DNA of 64,000 bases from NCBI GenBank assembly GCA_963816985.1, contig CAWFMF010000004.1, forward strand, positions 124,001 to 188,000, read 5' to 3'. Of this stretch, positions 18,643 to 29,546 are shown piece by piece (positions within the stretch are counted from its first letter, which is position 1; the number at the start of each line of letters is the position of its first letter). Source of the stretch: JAIVJM01 sp963816985 (lineage in GTDB: Bacteria > Acidobacteriota > Blastocatellia > Pyrinomonadales > Pyrinomonadaceae). Made by a program: the position numbers and the translations under genes. A model generated the notes under the pieces. That model did not search any database. It saw nothing but the letters and a program-made list of their open reading frames with translations, and was not told the DNA's origin.

Positions 18643-18713
18643 TGTAGGGGCAGGGCTCGTCCCTGCCCGTCTTCTTCCGTAACACACGGGCAGGGACGAG
18701 CCCTGCCCCTACA
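18643..18713. repeat. Double palindrome (GGGCAGGGCTCGTCCCTGCCC unit)
   Basis: A perfect 28-bp inverted repeat pairs 18643-18670 with 18686-18713. Each arm is itself an imperfect palindrome, so the element can form a cruciform. It fills the gap between the two ABC ATPase genes. A single 21-bp unit recurs at 63356-63376. Confidence 0.85.
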
Positions 18714-18714
18714 G

Positions 18715-19752
18715 TTATTCCGTCGCGCGTCCTTCTCTGTGTTGCTCAATCTGATGGTCAGCCGTCACCGCCGCCGCGAGATCGTACAGGACGCAGCGCA
18801 CCTCGACGCCGTGCTCCAAAGGATAGAGCGGGATGTCGCCCTCGGTGCAGCGCGGCATCCGGTGCTGGCAGCGCGGCGCGAAGTGGCAGCCGGGCGGAAG
18901 GTTCGTCGGCTTCGGCACGAAGCCCTCGATGGTCGAGAGCCTCTCGACCTTCTTCACCTCGGCCTCCGTCAACTTCGGCACGGAGCGCAGCAAGCCTTCG
19001 GTGTACGGGTGCTTCGGTCGCGCGAACAACTCTTCGACGGGCGACTCCTCCACGATGCGGCCCGTGTACATCACGGCCACGCGGTCGGCCACCTCCGCCA
19101 CCACGCCGAGGTCGTGCGTAATCAAAAGCACCGCTAAATTCCTCGAACGCCGCAGCCCGTCAATCAGCTCAAGAATCTGCGCCTGAATCGTCACGTCGAG
19201 CGCGGTGGTCGGCTCGTCCGCGATCAGCAGCTTCGGGTCGCACGCGAGCGCCATCGCGATCATCACGCGCTGCCGCATCCCGCCCGAAAGTTGATGAGGA
19301 TAATCGTCCACGCGCCGCACCGGGTCAGGGATGGAGACCTCCCGCATCGCCTCGATGGCCGCTTCCCTCGCCTGCTTCCTCGAAAGCCCTCGGTGCAGCC
19401 TCAGCGCCTCGGCAATCTGCTCGCCCACTTTGAAGACCGGGTTTAAGGAAGTCATCGGGTCCTGAAAAATCATCGCGATGTCGTCGCCCCGAATCTCCCG
19501 CATCCGCGCTTCCGAAGCCGCCAGCAGATTTTCCTCCCCGAACCACACCTCCCCGCCCACAATCCGTCCCGGCGCACCAATCAGCCGCATCACCGACAAC
19601 GCCGTCATAGACTTCCCGCACCCCGACTCGCCCACGAGCCCCAACAACTCGCCCTCGCCCACGCCGAAACTCACCCCGTCCACCGCCTTCACCAACCCGG
19701 CGCGCGTCGGGAAATGAGTCTGGAGATTTTTAACTTCGAGCAGGTGCGGCAT
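18715..19752 (-). CDS. Oligopeptide/dipeptide ABC transporter ATPase (OppD/DppD type)
   Basis: The product has 345 residues with Walker A GESGCGKSMTAL, signature SGGMRQRVMIAMAL, Walker B LLIADEPTTALD and the D-loop/switch region VLLITHDLGVVAEVADRV. The C-terminal peptide-transporter extension carries FAPRCQHRMPRCTEG and a late VRCVLYD cysteine. SMTALSVMRL after Walker A is the usual OppD feature. It is upstream of the OppF-type gene, separated by a palindromic repeat, and the two would form the ATPase heterodimer. The stop codon abuts the palindrome. Substrate specificity between di- and oligopeptides cannot be read from the sequence. Confidence 0.95.
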   Translation of the reverse strand: MPHLLEVKNLQTHFPTRAGLVKAVDGVSFGVGEGELLGLVGESGCGKSMTALSVMRLIGAPGRIVGGEVWFGEENLLAASEARMREIRGDDIAMIFQDPMTSLNPVFKVGEQIAEALRLHRGLSRKQAREAAIEAMREVSIPDPVRRVDDYPHQLSGGMRQRVMIAMALACDPKLLIADEPTTALDVTIQAQILELIDGLRRSRNLAVLLITHDLGVVAEVADRVAVMYTGRIVEESPVEELFARPKHPYTEGLLRSVPKLTEAEVKKVERLSTIEGFVPKPTNLPPGCHFAPRCQHRMPRCTEGDIPLYPLEHGVEVRCVLYDLAAAVTADHQIEQHREGRATE

Positions 19753-19852
19753 GGTTCGAGATTAACTGAAGATGCATCCGATGCCAAGAATGCCAAAAGT
19801 TACTGATGCCCTCTTCTACAGGACGATAACGAAGAGAGGCCCGGCGGTACTT

Positions 19853-20200
19853 TCAAATGTAGCGAATCTGATTGACCATCTCGTCGGCGGTCACTTGATT
19901 GAGTACCGACAGGAGTCGCCGAGCGATTTCGCGTGGAGGGCGGCGCACGGCGATGACGATTCCGTAGTGCGACGTACTCGACGTGAAGTATTCCCGCGCT
20001 AGACGTTCAAAATCCGCTCGATTATGTGTGAGAAAAGCTTTCTGCTCGCTGACGGCGTGCGCTAGTTGATCCGCGTCATGCTTCCCCAGATTACCGGCTT
20101 CTTGCGTCGTAGTGATGGAAAACCCGCGTGCCCTGATGAGGTCTGCCAGCAGCACGCTTACGTCCTCGTCCGTGTAGAGTTCGATGAAGAGGCGGCTCAA
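19853..20200 (-). CDS. DUF5615 family PIN-like toxin
   Basis: The product has 115 residues and matches the DUF5615/Mut7-C-like PIN fold: an early acidic pair (ELYTDEDVS), then IRARGFSITTTQEAG, the acidic patch HDADQLAHA and the THNRADF motif. These are the conserved acidic and polar residues of this putative RNase family. It lies 11 bases downstream of a DUF433 gene on the same strand, the usual order for this toxin-antitoxin type. The predicted role is toxic RNA cleavage held in check by the partner, but the target is unknown. It could also have been domesticated for other uses. Confidence 0.88.
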   Translation of the reverse strand: MSRLFIELYTDEDVSVLLADLIRARGFSITTTQEAGNLGKHDADQLAHAVSEQKAFLTHNRADFERLAREYFTSSTSHYGIVIAVRRPPREIARRLLSVLNQVTADEMVNQIRYI

Positions 20201-20211
20201 GGCTTCTCCGA

Positions 20212-20478
20212 CTACGGCTCCAACATTTCTTCGGGGACACGGTTTCGCTCGATGTGCGCGTTGATTTCGTCCGTGTGGTCGCTGTAGTAGCTCAGTGCGT
20301 CGAAGACTTGCGCCAGCGTGAGGTGCGGCAAGTGGTCAAGTATTTCTTCGGGGGCGACACCTTCGCGCCAGATTTCGACAATCGCGCGGACGGGCGTGCG
20401 CGTGCCCTTGATGATGGGCTCGCCGCTTAAAATTTGGTCGTCGGTCACGACGTAGAAGTGTTCTGTTGCTGTCGTCAT
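20212..20478 (-). CDS. DUF433 antitoxin
   Basis: The product has 88 residues with the DUF433 core ILSGEPIIKGTRTPVRAIVE followed by EEILDHLPHLTLAQVFDALSYYSDH, which forms a small winged-helix-like DNA-binding fold. DUF433 proteins typically sit directly before DUF5615 genes and are regarded as antitoxins and autorepressors. The next 22 residues end in a charged tail (ERNRVPEEMLEP). The ATG at 20478 is preceded by GAGGGGC, a plausible ribosome site. Its promoter should lie within 20479-20557, upstream of the gene and downstream of the mutase stop. Confidence 0.9.
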   Translation of the reverse strand: MTTATEHFYVVTDDQILSGEPIIKGTRTPVRAIVEIWREGVAPEEILDHLPHLTLAQVFDALSYYSDHTDEINAHIERNRVPEEMLEP

Positions 20479-20557
20479 CTCAAGCCCCTCGGTGGCTCAC
20501 CTCTTTGAAGTCACAATCTCCGGACTCAGATATTTCAACACGTTTGCCCGCCTGACT

Positions 20558-22186
<1,629 letters not shown>

Positions 22187-22418
22187 AAAGGCCCTCTCCC
22201 GCCTGCTTGGGAAGTGCTGAAATTGTCGGCGGTAGCGTCTTGTGTCCGAGCCTAACACACGGCGCGCGCGCGTCGCAATGCATGGTTTTTGTGCGCCCGC
22301 CGAGGGCATTTTGAACGGCTTTCGGGATACAACTGAAACGCAATACTGAGCGTCAGAGTTACGTCTTTTCGACACCCCTGTTGTAAACAAGCAGACGACA
22401 AACGAAAGCCCGATAACG

Positions 22419-23546
22419 ATGAGAAGAAAGTCCTTTTTTTCTGTTCTCCCGCTCGTAGTGTTTCTTGCGCCCGCCATGCCGCAGCTCCCCTTCTTCGGCG
22501 GGCTCGGCTTCGCGACCTTCAACGCGCCGCGCGCGGAAGTGCGCCGGGACTCGGACGCGTCCGACGCGGTGCGCACCCGTTTGAAGGCGGCCCGCCGTCT
22601 GCTCGAACAAGCAGCGCCGGAGTCCACAGACTTCGTGACGCTCGCCGTCGAGGACGCGGCCACTTCGCAGTTGCACCTGCTGAGGCTCGCCAAAGACGCC
22701 TTCATGAACAAGGACGCGGGCGTCTCCGTCGTCTCCGACCGGGGCGAGACTTTCAAACTCCGCGCCGTGCGGCCCAACTACGTCAACACTGCGGTGCGCG
22801 TGACCGACTCGCGAGGGCGTGAGCTTCAGCCGCTCCTCGTGCAGTACCCGGTCGAGAAGAGCGGCAAGCTCAAGGAAGTCGCTTACTACTCTTCGGCGCA
22901 CCCGGCGCTCCACTCGCCCGCGCTCGTCCGTTCCGGCGGCACGTATGTCCGCCGCTCGCTCGACGAGGCCGCCGCGCGACTCAGTGCGCAGGGCATGGAA
23001 ATCTCGCCCGACATCGTGGACGTGGCCGAGCGGCTCTGCGTCGTCGAGCACACCGACCACAAGCGCTTCAAGACCGAAGACCGGGGCTCGCTCTACGAAG
23101 AGATTTACACGCTCTACGCCTTGAACTCCGGCGACACTTACCGCTACTCGGTCAGCTCGGCGGGCGCGGGCGGCATGGTGCAGATGATCCCGCCGACCTA
23201 CGAGGCGATGCGGCGGATGTACCCGTCAATCGGCCTCAAAGAAGATTTCGTCGAAGGGATGCGCGACCACTCCAACGCCCTCGAAGCGATGCTGCTCTAC
23301 ATGCAGGGCACATGGGACAAACTCTCCGAGAGCGAGCAGGTCACGAAGGCGCTCGAAGAGAAGACCGCCACGCAGTCGGAGCTTCTCGCCGCCGGTTACA
23401 ACTCGAACCCCTTGCGCCTGCCCGGCTACCTCGAACGCGGCGGCGACGGCTGGCGCGCGCTCATCCCCGAAGAGACGAAGATGTACCTCCGCATCTACGC
23501 CTCGGTCGAGAGCCTCGTGGATTTCAAGAACCGCGCCTCGTCCTGA
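22419..23546 (+). CDS. Exported lytic-transglycosylase-like protein
   Basis: The product has 375 residues with a hydrophobic N-terminal signal (about 5-22). The central region is unassigned (55-200). The C-terminal half resembles SLT-type lysozyme-like folds: VAERLCVVEHTDHKRF near 208-223 could carry the catalytic Glu, followed by YRYSVSSAGAGGMVQMIPPTY (about 248-268), which is the transglycosylase GAxGxMQxxPxT pattern, then YLERGGDGWRALIPEET. It would cleave peptidoglycan in the periplasm. The assignment rests on this one motif. It is divergent from the mutase gene with a 232-bp intergenic region. Confidence 0.7.
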   Translation: MRRKSFFSVLPLVVFLAPAMPQLPFFGGLGFATFNAPRAEVRRDSDASDAVRTRLKAARRLLEQAAPESTDFVTLAVEDAATSQLHLLRLAKDAFMNKDAGVSVVSDRGETFKLRAVRPNYVNTAVRVTDSRGRELQPLLVQYPVEKSGKLKEVAYYSSAHPALHSPALVRSGGTYVRRSLDEAAARLSAQGMEISPDIVDVAERLCVVEHTDHKRFKTEDRGSLYEEIYTLYALNSGDTYRYSVSSAGAGGMVQMIPPTYEAMRRMYPSIGLKEDFVEGMRDHSNALEAMLLYMQGTWDKLSESEQVTKALEEKTATQSELLAAGYNSNPLRLPGYLERGGDGWRALIPEETKMYLRIYASVESLVDFKNRASS

Positions 23547-23556
23547 GATAGTTGAG

Positions 23557-23635
23557 AAACAGTACCGCGAGCGGTAGCGAGCGGGTTGGGTGTTGATGAC
23601 ACTCAACCCGCTCGCTACCGCTCGCGGTACTGTTT
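23557..23635. repeat. Dispersed palindrome family, copy 2
   Basis: A perfect 32-bp inverted repeat pairs 23557-23588 with 23604-23635. The arm shares 29 of its bases with copy 1 at 1096 (core CCGCGAGCGGTAGCGAGCGG). It follows the transglycosylase-like gene by 10 bases. Confidence 0.88.
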
Positions 23636-23645
23636 GCTTCGTCAG

Positions 23646-23674
23646 TTGACCGCAACGCCCTGCTCACGTAGCAT
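23646..23674 (+). promoter_or_regulatory. Candidate sigma-70 promoter
   Basis: TTGACC (23646-23651), a 17-base spacer and TAGCAT (23669-23674) lie about 30 bases before the start of the small gene at 23705, right after the palindrome. Confidence 0.45.
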
Positions 23675-23704
23675 TCCATTTTATCGAAGGGCTACCATCT
23701 CAGT

Positions 23705-24007
23705 TTGAGCCGGCTTCGGAGCGCGGGAAACATTTTGGACATCAACGACGACGCCAAAGAGATCGTGCAGGAACTCGGCGCGGCCATCAACGCGGCGGTC
23801 GAGGCCTCGCCGCAGGTGGCCGAGGCCATCGAGCGTCTGCGCGAGGCGGGCTACGAGATGGAACTGACGCTGAGGCTCGAAATCGGCCTCCGCGAACTCG
23901 ACGCGGAGGCGGGCGACGGCGACGGCGACGGCGCGACCCTAGAACTGACCGACGAAGACCGCCGCACGCTCCGCAGCATGAAGATTCGCTTCGACGACGC
24001 CGAGTGA
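23705..24007 (+). CDS. Small acidic hypothetical protein
   Basis: The product has 100 residues from a TTG start; an alternative TTG lies ten codons on (LDINDDAKE), preceded by a purine-rich GGAGCGCGGGAAA. It is helical and acidic. The first part (VQELGAAINAAVEASPQVAEAIERLREAGYEMELTL) is predicted amphipathic helix, and a Gly/Asp-rich turn (AGDGDGDG) follows. The last part reads LTDEDRRTLRSMKIRFDDAE. I do not recognise a family with certainty. It lies downstream of a plausible promoter and upstream of a DUF4177 gene with a 77-base gap, which may form a short operon. Confidence 0.65.
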   Translation: MSRLRSAGNILDINDDAKEIVQELGAAINAAVEASPQVAEAIERLREAGYEMELTLRLEIGLRELDAEAGDGDGDGATLELTDEDRRTLRSMKIRFDDAE

Positions 24008-24084
24008 AATGCGTCGCCCGCCGTCGTCCGCCTCAAGGCCGGCAGCGATTTCTTCAAGCACAGAAAGTCAGGGGATTTTTACCC

Positions 24085-24225
24085 ATGAGATGGGAGTATC
24101 TGGAGAAAAACGACTTGTCCGCGAGTGACCTGAACCAACTCGGCGCGAACGGCTGGGAGTTGGTCTCGGTGGTCTATCACCCGTTGCACTACATCATGCT
24201 TTACTACTTCAAGCGTCCCCTCTAA
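24085..24225 (+). CDS. DUF4177-like small protein
   Basis: The product has 46 residues starting at MRWEYLEKND. LNQLGANGWELVSVVYH followed by YYFKRPL is the hallmark of DUF4177 proteins (single-strand beta-alpha-beta of unknown role). The start at 24085 is preferred because it matches the family N-terminus and because AGGGG lies at 24071. The longer in-frame extension to 24004 is not similar to anything. It sits between the acidic hypothetical and atpD, 155 bases from the latter. Confidence 0.75.
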   Translation: MRWEYLEKNDLSASDLNQLGANGWELVSVVYHPLHYIMLYYFKRPL

Positions 24226-24380
24226 GCCAAGTCAAAATTCCTGTCTGGAATCGGAACCACGTCCGACGGAAGCCCCACTTTGCCTCAGTCAAGTGGCTGT
24301 GTTAATCTGTCGGGCTTACAACACAGTGATTTCCCTCGCCTGTCGGCTTTATCTATTTAAGAGGAGCATTTCGGAAGAGT

Positions 24381-25919
<1,539 letters not shown>

Positions 25920-25925
25920 AAAGGA

Positions 25926-26014
25926 AAGTCAGAAGTCAGAACGCTGAACGATGAACTGAAAGACAAAATGACTTCTGTCTTTACAGTTCTGACTTCATCG
26001 TTCTGACTTCTGCG
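25926..26014. repeat. Heptamer-repeat hairpin between atpD and atpC
   Basis: Left units GTCAGAA, GTCAGAA, CGCTGAA, CGATGAA, CTGAAAG (25928-25962) pair with 25977-26012 with a few mismatches. It occupies nearly the whole gap between two genes that need equal expression, so it is unlikely to be a strong terminator. Confidence 0.88.
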
Positions 26015-26022
26015 TTTACATC

Positions 26023-26439
26023 ATGGCTGAACGTCTTCAACTCGATGTCATCACACCGGAGCGGCGGCTTCTGTCGGAGGCCGTGGACGCGGTGACGGTT
26101 CCGGGCGCGGGCGGCGAACTCGGCATCCTGCCGGGCCACACGCCGCTCATCTCGCAGCTCCAGACGGGCGTGCTCTCGTACACGCAAGGCGGAGCCGTGC
26201 GCCGCCTACTCGTCTCCGGCGGCTTCGTCGAAGTCAACGCCAACCGCGTCTCCGTCCTCGCCGACTTGGCCGAGACGCCCGACGAAGTGGACACCGCGCG
26301 CGCGCGCACCGAGCGCGACGACGCCGAGCGTAAACTCGGAGGCTTCACCGGCACGCCCGAAGAGATGACGCCGCTGCGCACGCAGCTCGACCGCGCCAAC
26401 GCGCGCCTCCAACTCGCCGCCGCCGAAGGCACTCGCTGA
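26023..26439 (+). CDS. atpC: ATP synthase F1 subunit epsilon
   Basis: The product has 138 residues. The N-terminal beta sandwich shows LQLDVITPERRLLSEAVDAV, GAGGELGILPGHTPLISQLQ and VSGGFVEVNANRVSVLAD, all typical of epsilon. The C-terminal two-helix part (about 88-138) is Arg/Glu-rich. Epsilon couples gamma rotation to catalysis and can inhibit ATP hydrolysis. It follows atpD after a heptamer hairpin. The ATG is preceded by CTGCGTTTACATC, without a recognisable ribosome site. A large nested palindrome with a T-run ends the pair. Confidence 0.96.
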   Translation: MAERLQLDVITPERRLLSEAVDAVTVPGAGGELGILPGHTPLISQLQTGVLSYTQGGAVRRLLVSGGFVEVNANRVSVLADLAETPDEVDTARARTERDDAERKLGGFTGTPEEMTPLRTQLDRANARLQLAAAEGTR

Positions 26440-26443
26440 CAAG

Positions 26444-26610
26444 CAGAAGCCCGACCGTGAGGGAGGGCGTAGAGGAAACGCAGAAGTCAGAACGCTGAAC
26501 GCTGAACTGAAGAGCAAAGAGGTTTGTCTATCAGTTCAGCGTTCAGCGTTCTGACTTCTGACTTGAGTGTGCCCTCCCTCACGGTCGGGCTTCTGTCTCT
26601 ATTTTTTCTG
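26444..26610 (+). terminator. Terminator-like palindrome enclosing a heptamer hairpin
   Basis: A perfect 25-bp outer stem (26444-26468 with 26571-26595) is followed by CTCTATTTTTTCTGTTT. The outer stem begins 5 bases after atpC stops. Between its arms is a complete heptamer hairpin (26481-26560), as if one palindrome had inserted in the loop of a terminator. Confidence 0.75.
26481..26560. repeat. Heptamer-repeat hairpin nested in the atpC terminator
   Basis: Units GTCAGAA, CGCTGAA, CGCTGAA, CTGA form a perfect 30-bp inverted repeat (26481-26510 with 26531-26560), loop 20 bases. Units are shared with the hairpins at 13599 and 25926. Confidence 0.9.
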
Positions 26611-26618
26611 TTTCACGC

Positions 26619-26647
26619 TTGAAACATTTGCCCGCGCGTGGCATAAT
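26619..26647 (+). promoter_or_regulatory. Sigma-70-like promoter of ruvB
   Basis: TTGAAA (26619-26624), a 17-base spacer and CATAAT (26642-26647) lie 51 bases before the chosen ruvB ATG and just after the preceding terminator. Confidence 0.65.
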
Positions 26648-26698
26648 AAGCGCCTCGGATGAAAGCCGTTGCGGCTGCTATCAAAAGGGAGCTTATTG

Positions 26699-27751
26699 AT
26701 GTCACAGACGATGCCGGAGGCGGCCAACCCGGTCGAGGTGCCGCGCGAGATTTCGGGCGCGGCGACGCCGGAAGATCAGGTCGCCGAGCCCAGTCTGCGC
26801 CCGCGCAGGCTCGACGAATACATCGGCCAGCCGAAGATTACGACCAACCTCAAAATATTCCTGCGCGCGGCGAAGGCGCGGCGCGAGACGCTCGACCACA
26901 CGCTTTTTTTCGGCCCGCCGGGACTCGGCAAGACGACACTCTCGCAAATCATCGCGCAGGAGATGGACGCGCCTTTGAAGTCGGTGAGCGCGCCCTCCAT
27001 CGAGCGCGGCGGCGACCTCGCGGCTGTCCTCACGAACCTCCAAGAAGGCGAAGTCCTCTTCATTGACGAGATTCACCGCCTCAAGCCGCAGATTGAAGAA
27101 GTCCTCTACCCGGCGATGGAGGACTACCAGCTCGACATCATGATCGGGCAAGGGACGGCGGCCCGCTCCATCAAGTTGGATTTGCCGAAGTTCACTCTGG
27201 TCGGGGCGACGACGCGGGCCGGGCTCATCACCGCCCCCTTGCGGGGACGCTTCGGCATCGTCTTTCACCTCGACTTTTATTCGCAGAAGGATTTGGAAAT
27301 CATCGTCCACCGCTCGGCGGAAATCCTCGGCGTGGAGATCGAGTCGTCGGGCGCGACGGAACTCGCGCGGCGCGCGCGCGGGACACCGCGCATCGCCAAC
27401 CGTCTGCTGAGGCGCGTGCGCGACTACGCCGAAGTTTTGAACGACGGGCGCATCACGCGCGAGGTGGCGCGGCGCGCGCTGGACGAGATGGACGTTGACC
27501 GCTTCGGCTTGGACGAGATTGACCGGAAGGTCTTAACGACGATCATTGAGAAGTTCGACGGCGGCCCCGTCGGCGTCGGCACCATCTCGGCCTCGATTAG
27601 CGAAGAGCGCGAGTCCATCGAGGAGATCATCGAGCCCTATCTCATCCAGATAGGCTTTCTCAACCGCACGCCGCGCGGTCGCGTCTGCACGCCCGCCGCG
27701 TACAAGCACCTCGGCATCGCCTTGCCGAAGCTACGCGAGCTGGCGTCATAG
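26699..27751 (+). CDS. ruvB: Holliday junction branch-migration ATPase RuvB
   Basis: The ATG at 26699 has an AAGGGAG ribosome site 8 bases upstream and gives 350 residues; an in-frame TTG 30 bases earlier is less likely. The order is classic RuvB: RPRRLDEYIGQ (about 35-45), Walker A FGPPGLGKTTL, Walker B LFIDEIHRL, sensor-1 LVGATTRAGL, arginine finger region APLRGRFGIV and a C-terminal winged helix ending NRTPRGRVCTPAAYKHLG. It drives branch migration of recombination intermediates together with RuvA and RuvC, which are not in the window. It has its own promoter. Confidence 0.98.
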   Translation: MSQTMPEAANPVEVPREISGAATPEDQVAEPSLRPRRLDEYIGQPKITTNLKIFLRAAKARRETLDHTLFFGPPGLGKTTLSQIIAQEMDAPLKSVSAPSIERGGDLAAVLTNLQEGEVLFIDEIHRLKPQIEEVLYPAMEDYQLDIMIGQGTAARSIKLDLPKFTLVGATTRAGLITAPLRGRFGIVFHLDFYSQKDLEIIVHRSAEILGVEIESSGATELARRARGTPRIANRLLRRVRDYAEVLNDGRITREVARRALDEMDVDRFGLDEIDRKVLTTIIEKFDGGPVGVGTISASISEERESIEEIIEPYLIQIGFLNRTPRGRVCTPAAYKHLGIALPKLRELAS

Positions 27752-27843
27752 GATTTTGGATTTTAGATTTTGGATTTGCGATTAAAAGAACCGAGTACCT
27801 TTCTTTAAGCGCAATCCAAAATCCGAAATCTACAATCCAAAAT
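27751..27843. repeat. Heptamer-repeat hairpin (GGATTTT type)
   Basis: Left units GGATTTT, GGATTTT, AGATTTT, GGATTTG pair with CAATCCA/AAATCCG/AAATCTA/CAATCCA units at 27811-27843. It starts directly after the ruvB stop. The A/T-rich units stand out against the surrounding GC-rich sequence. Confidence 0.85.
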
Positions 27844-27941
27844 GGTCTTGGTTTCGGTCTCGTTTCGGCGGGGCCGAGAAGCGCCGGGCGGGCGCGTGGG
27901 GATGGATCGGGAGCCTCCCCACGTCGCCCGCCTCGGTGCGT

Positions 27942-29411
27942 CTAGGGGATGACTTCGCGGGGTTTTTCCGGGGCGGCGGGGATGTCGGGCTTGAATTTGA
28001 GGGTCACGTCCACGATGAGCTTCTCGCGGTCGGGACGGACGACGCTTTCTATCTTGAAGGGCTTGAGCGGCCTGCCGTTGCGGGCGGCGTCCTTCGTGAA
28101 CTCGACGACCGATTTTTTGACGAACTCCGAGAGGTAGCCCTCGTCGTAGACTTCGCGCGCCAGAAGGCTCCAGCGGACGCGGAGGTCGTTGGTCTCCTGC
28201 TCGCCCAAGCCTTCGATGTCGAGCGCGCCCATGCGGTACTGCGGCCCCTCCGTGACTTTGAAGTGGAAGGTGACGCGGCGCGCTTCGTCGTCGAAGACGG
28301 GGGTCGCGACCGCCCCCGCGCCGAGGAAGCCTTTGCGCCCGTAAGCCCTGCGCACCGACCCGACGCCCTTGTCCACCTTGAGCGCGTTGGCGACCTCGCT
28401 CGCGCGCATCCCCAGAGCCGCGCTCAGCTCTTCCGCCGTGAGCGACGATTGCCCTTCCCACTCGGCCTTGTCCCAGAGGTAGACCGCGCCCTCCTCGACG
28501 GGGAGCGTGACACTGACGCCGCCGCCCTCGCAATTCTCGCCCGCCTCCTCCGCCTTGACCGTCGGCGCGAGGAAACCGGCGCGCAGGTATCCGCGCTCGT
28601 GGTAGAGCGGAAGCAGGGTGTTCTCGGCGAAGCTGCCGACGTACTTCCTCGAATAGTCGTTGTCGAAGATGCCGCCCGACTTCTGCACGAGCAGCTCTGG
28701 TTGGAGGGCGCGCGCGCCGGGGAACTCAAGTTTGCAGACGCGCAGGCCCGGCCCCTTGACGGTGAAGAGGTGTTGCACGCCCCTGCCGCGCTGCTCGTCG
28801 GAGAGCGTGTACTCGACCGCGCCCTGAACTTTGCGCGCGCGGAGAAGCTCTTCCAGCGCCTTGCGGATGGTCTCGGTGACGCTGCCCACTTCGGGGGCCG
28901 TGCCGTCGAAGCTCGGCAACTTGCGGCGCACGGCCTCGGTCAGCTCCTCGTCCGTGAACCAGATGAAGTTGTCGAAGACGACGGGCATCGCCGAAGTCAT
29001 CTCCTCGACCTTGAAGGTGACGGTGGCCTTCTCGTTCGTCCCGCGCACGCTGTAGCTGAGGTTCTTGAAGAGGCCAGCGTTCATCAACTTGTCGGCGGCG
29101 GCGTCCACTATCTCGACGCTGACCGGCTGCCCGACCTGCAAACCGCTCGCGGCCAGAGCCTCTTCGCGGCTGACGCGCTTGAGCCCGTCGAAATCAATCT
29201 GCGTCAGGAGCATCGTCTGCCCGCCCTGCGTCGGCTGCGGCTGATGCGGCTGCGGCTGCGAAGGCCGTGGCGGCTGTGGTGGCGGCGGCAAAGGCTTCTT
29301 CTGCGCGAAGGCGACCGGCGCGAAGGCGAGCGAGAGAGCGAACGCCGCGACGAGAGAGCGCCGGGCGGCGAACGTGTGAGGGTTCCGGTAACGAGGTCGA
29401 AAGAAAATCAC
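27942..29411 (-). CDS. Secreted POTRA-domain protein without a beta-barrel
   Basis: The product has 489 residues with a signal peptide (about 15-36, ending AFAPVAFAQ) and a Pro/Gln-rich linker. The rest is a series of POTRA-like repeats: LTQIDFDGLKRVSREEALAA near 70, then SLTAEELSAALGM near 305 and YRMGALDIEGLGEQETNDLR near 385. POTRA domains bind substrates in BamA/TamA/Omp85 proteins, but here no C-terminal 16-strand barrel follows, so it is a soluble periplasmic POTRA protein. A role in outer-membrane or secretion assembly is inferred. Its stop lies beyond the ruvB hairpin, convergent with ruvB. Confidence 0.8.
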   Translation of the reverse strand: MIFFRPRYRNPHTFAARRSLVAAFALSLAFAPVAFAQKKPLPPPPQPPRPSQPQPHQPQPTQGGQTMLLTQIDFDGLKRVSREEALAASGLQVGQPVSVEIVDAAADKLMNAGLFKNLSYSVRGTNEKATVTFKVEEMTSAMPVVFDNFIWFTDEELTEAVRRKLPSFDGTAPEVGSVTETIRKALEELLRARKVQGAVEYTLSDEQRGRGVQHLFTVKGPGLRVCKLEFPGARALQPELLVQKSGGIFDNDYSRKYVGSFAENTLLPLYHERGYLRAGFLAPTVKAEEAGENCEGGGVSVTLPVEEGAVYLWDKAEWEGQSSLTAEELSAALGMRASEVANALKVDKGVGSVRRAYGRKGFLGAGAVATPVFDDEARRVTFHFKVTEGPQYRMGALDIEGLGEQETNDLRVRWSLLAREVYDEGYLSEFVKKSVVEFTKDAARNGRPLKPFKIESVVRPDREKLIVDVTLKFKPDIPAAPEKPREVIP

Positions 29412-29497
29412 AAAGCTTCTCCGTTCGGGGTTGTCCGAGAGACAGAGTTTACACTGAATCTATATAGACGGAGAAAGCGGCGAGATGGTTGGCAGCC

Positions 29498-29517
29498 CCC
29501 CGGCAAAGTCGCCGGGG
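29498..29517 (-). terminator. Weak hairpin after pdxJ
   Basis: CCCCGGC (29498-29504) pairs with GCCGGGG (29511-29517) across a 6-base loop, 30 bases past the pdxJ stop on the minus strand. There is no U-run, so function is uncertain. Confidence 0.35.
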
Positions 29518-29546
29518 AGAAGTGAGGCCCGGAAGCGGCTCTTTCA

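Noticed and set aside
22187..22777. N-terminal extension of the methylmalonyl-CoA mutase frame
   Set aside because: About 197 extra residues lack similarity, cross the divergent promoter region and overlap the next gene; a good ribosome site precedes the ATG at 22186.
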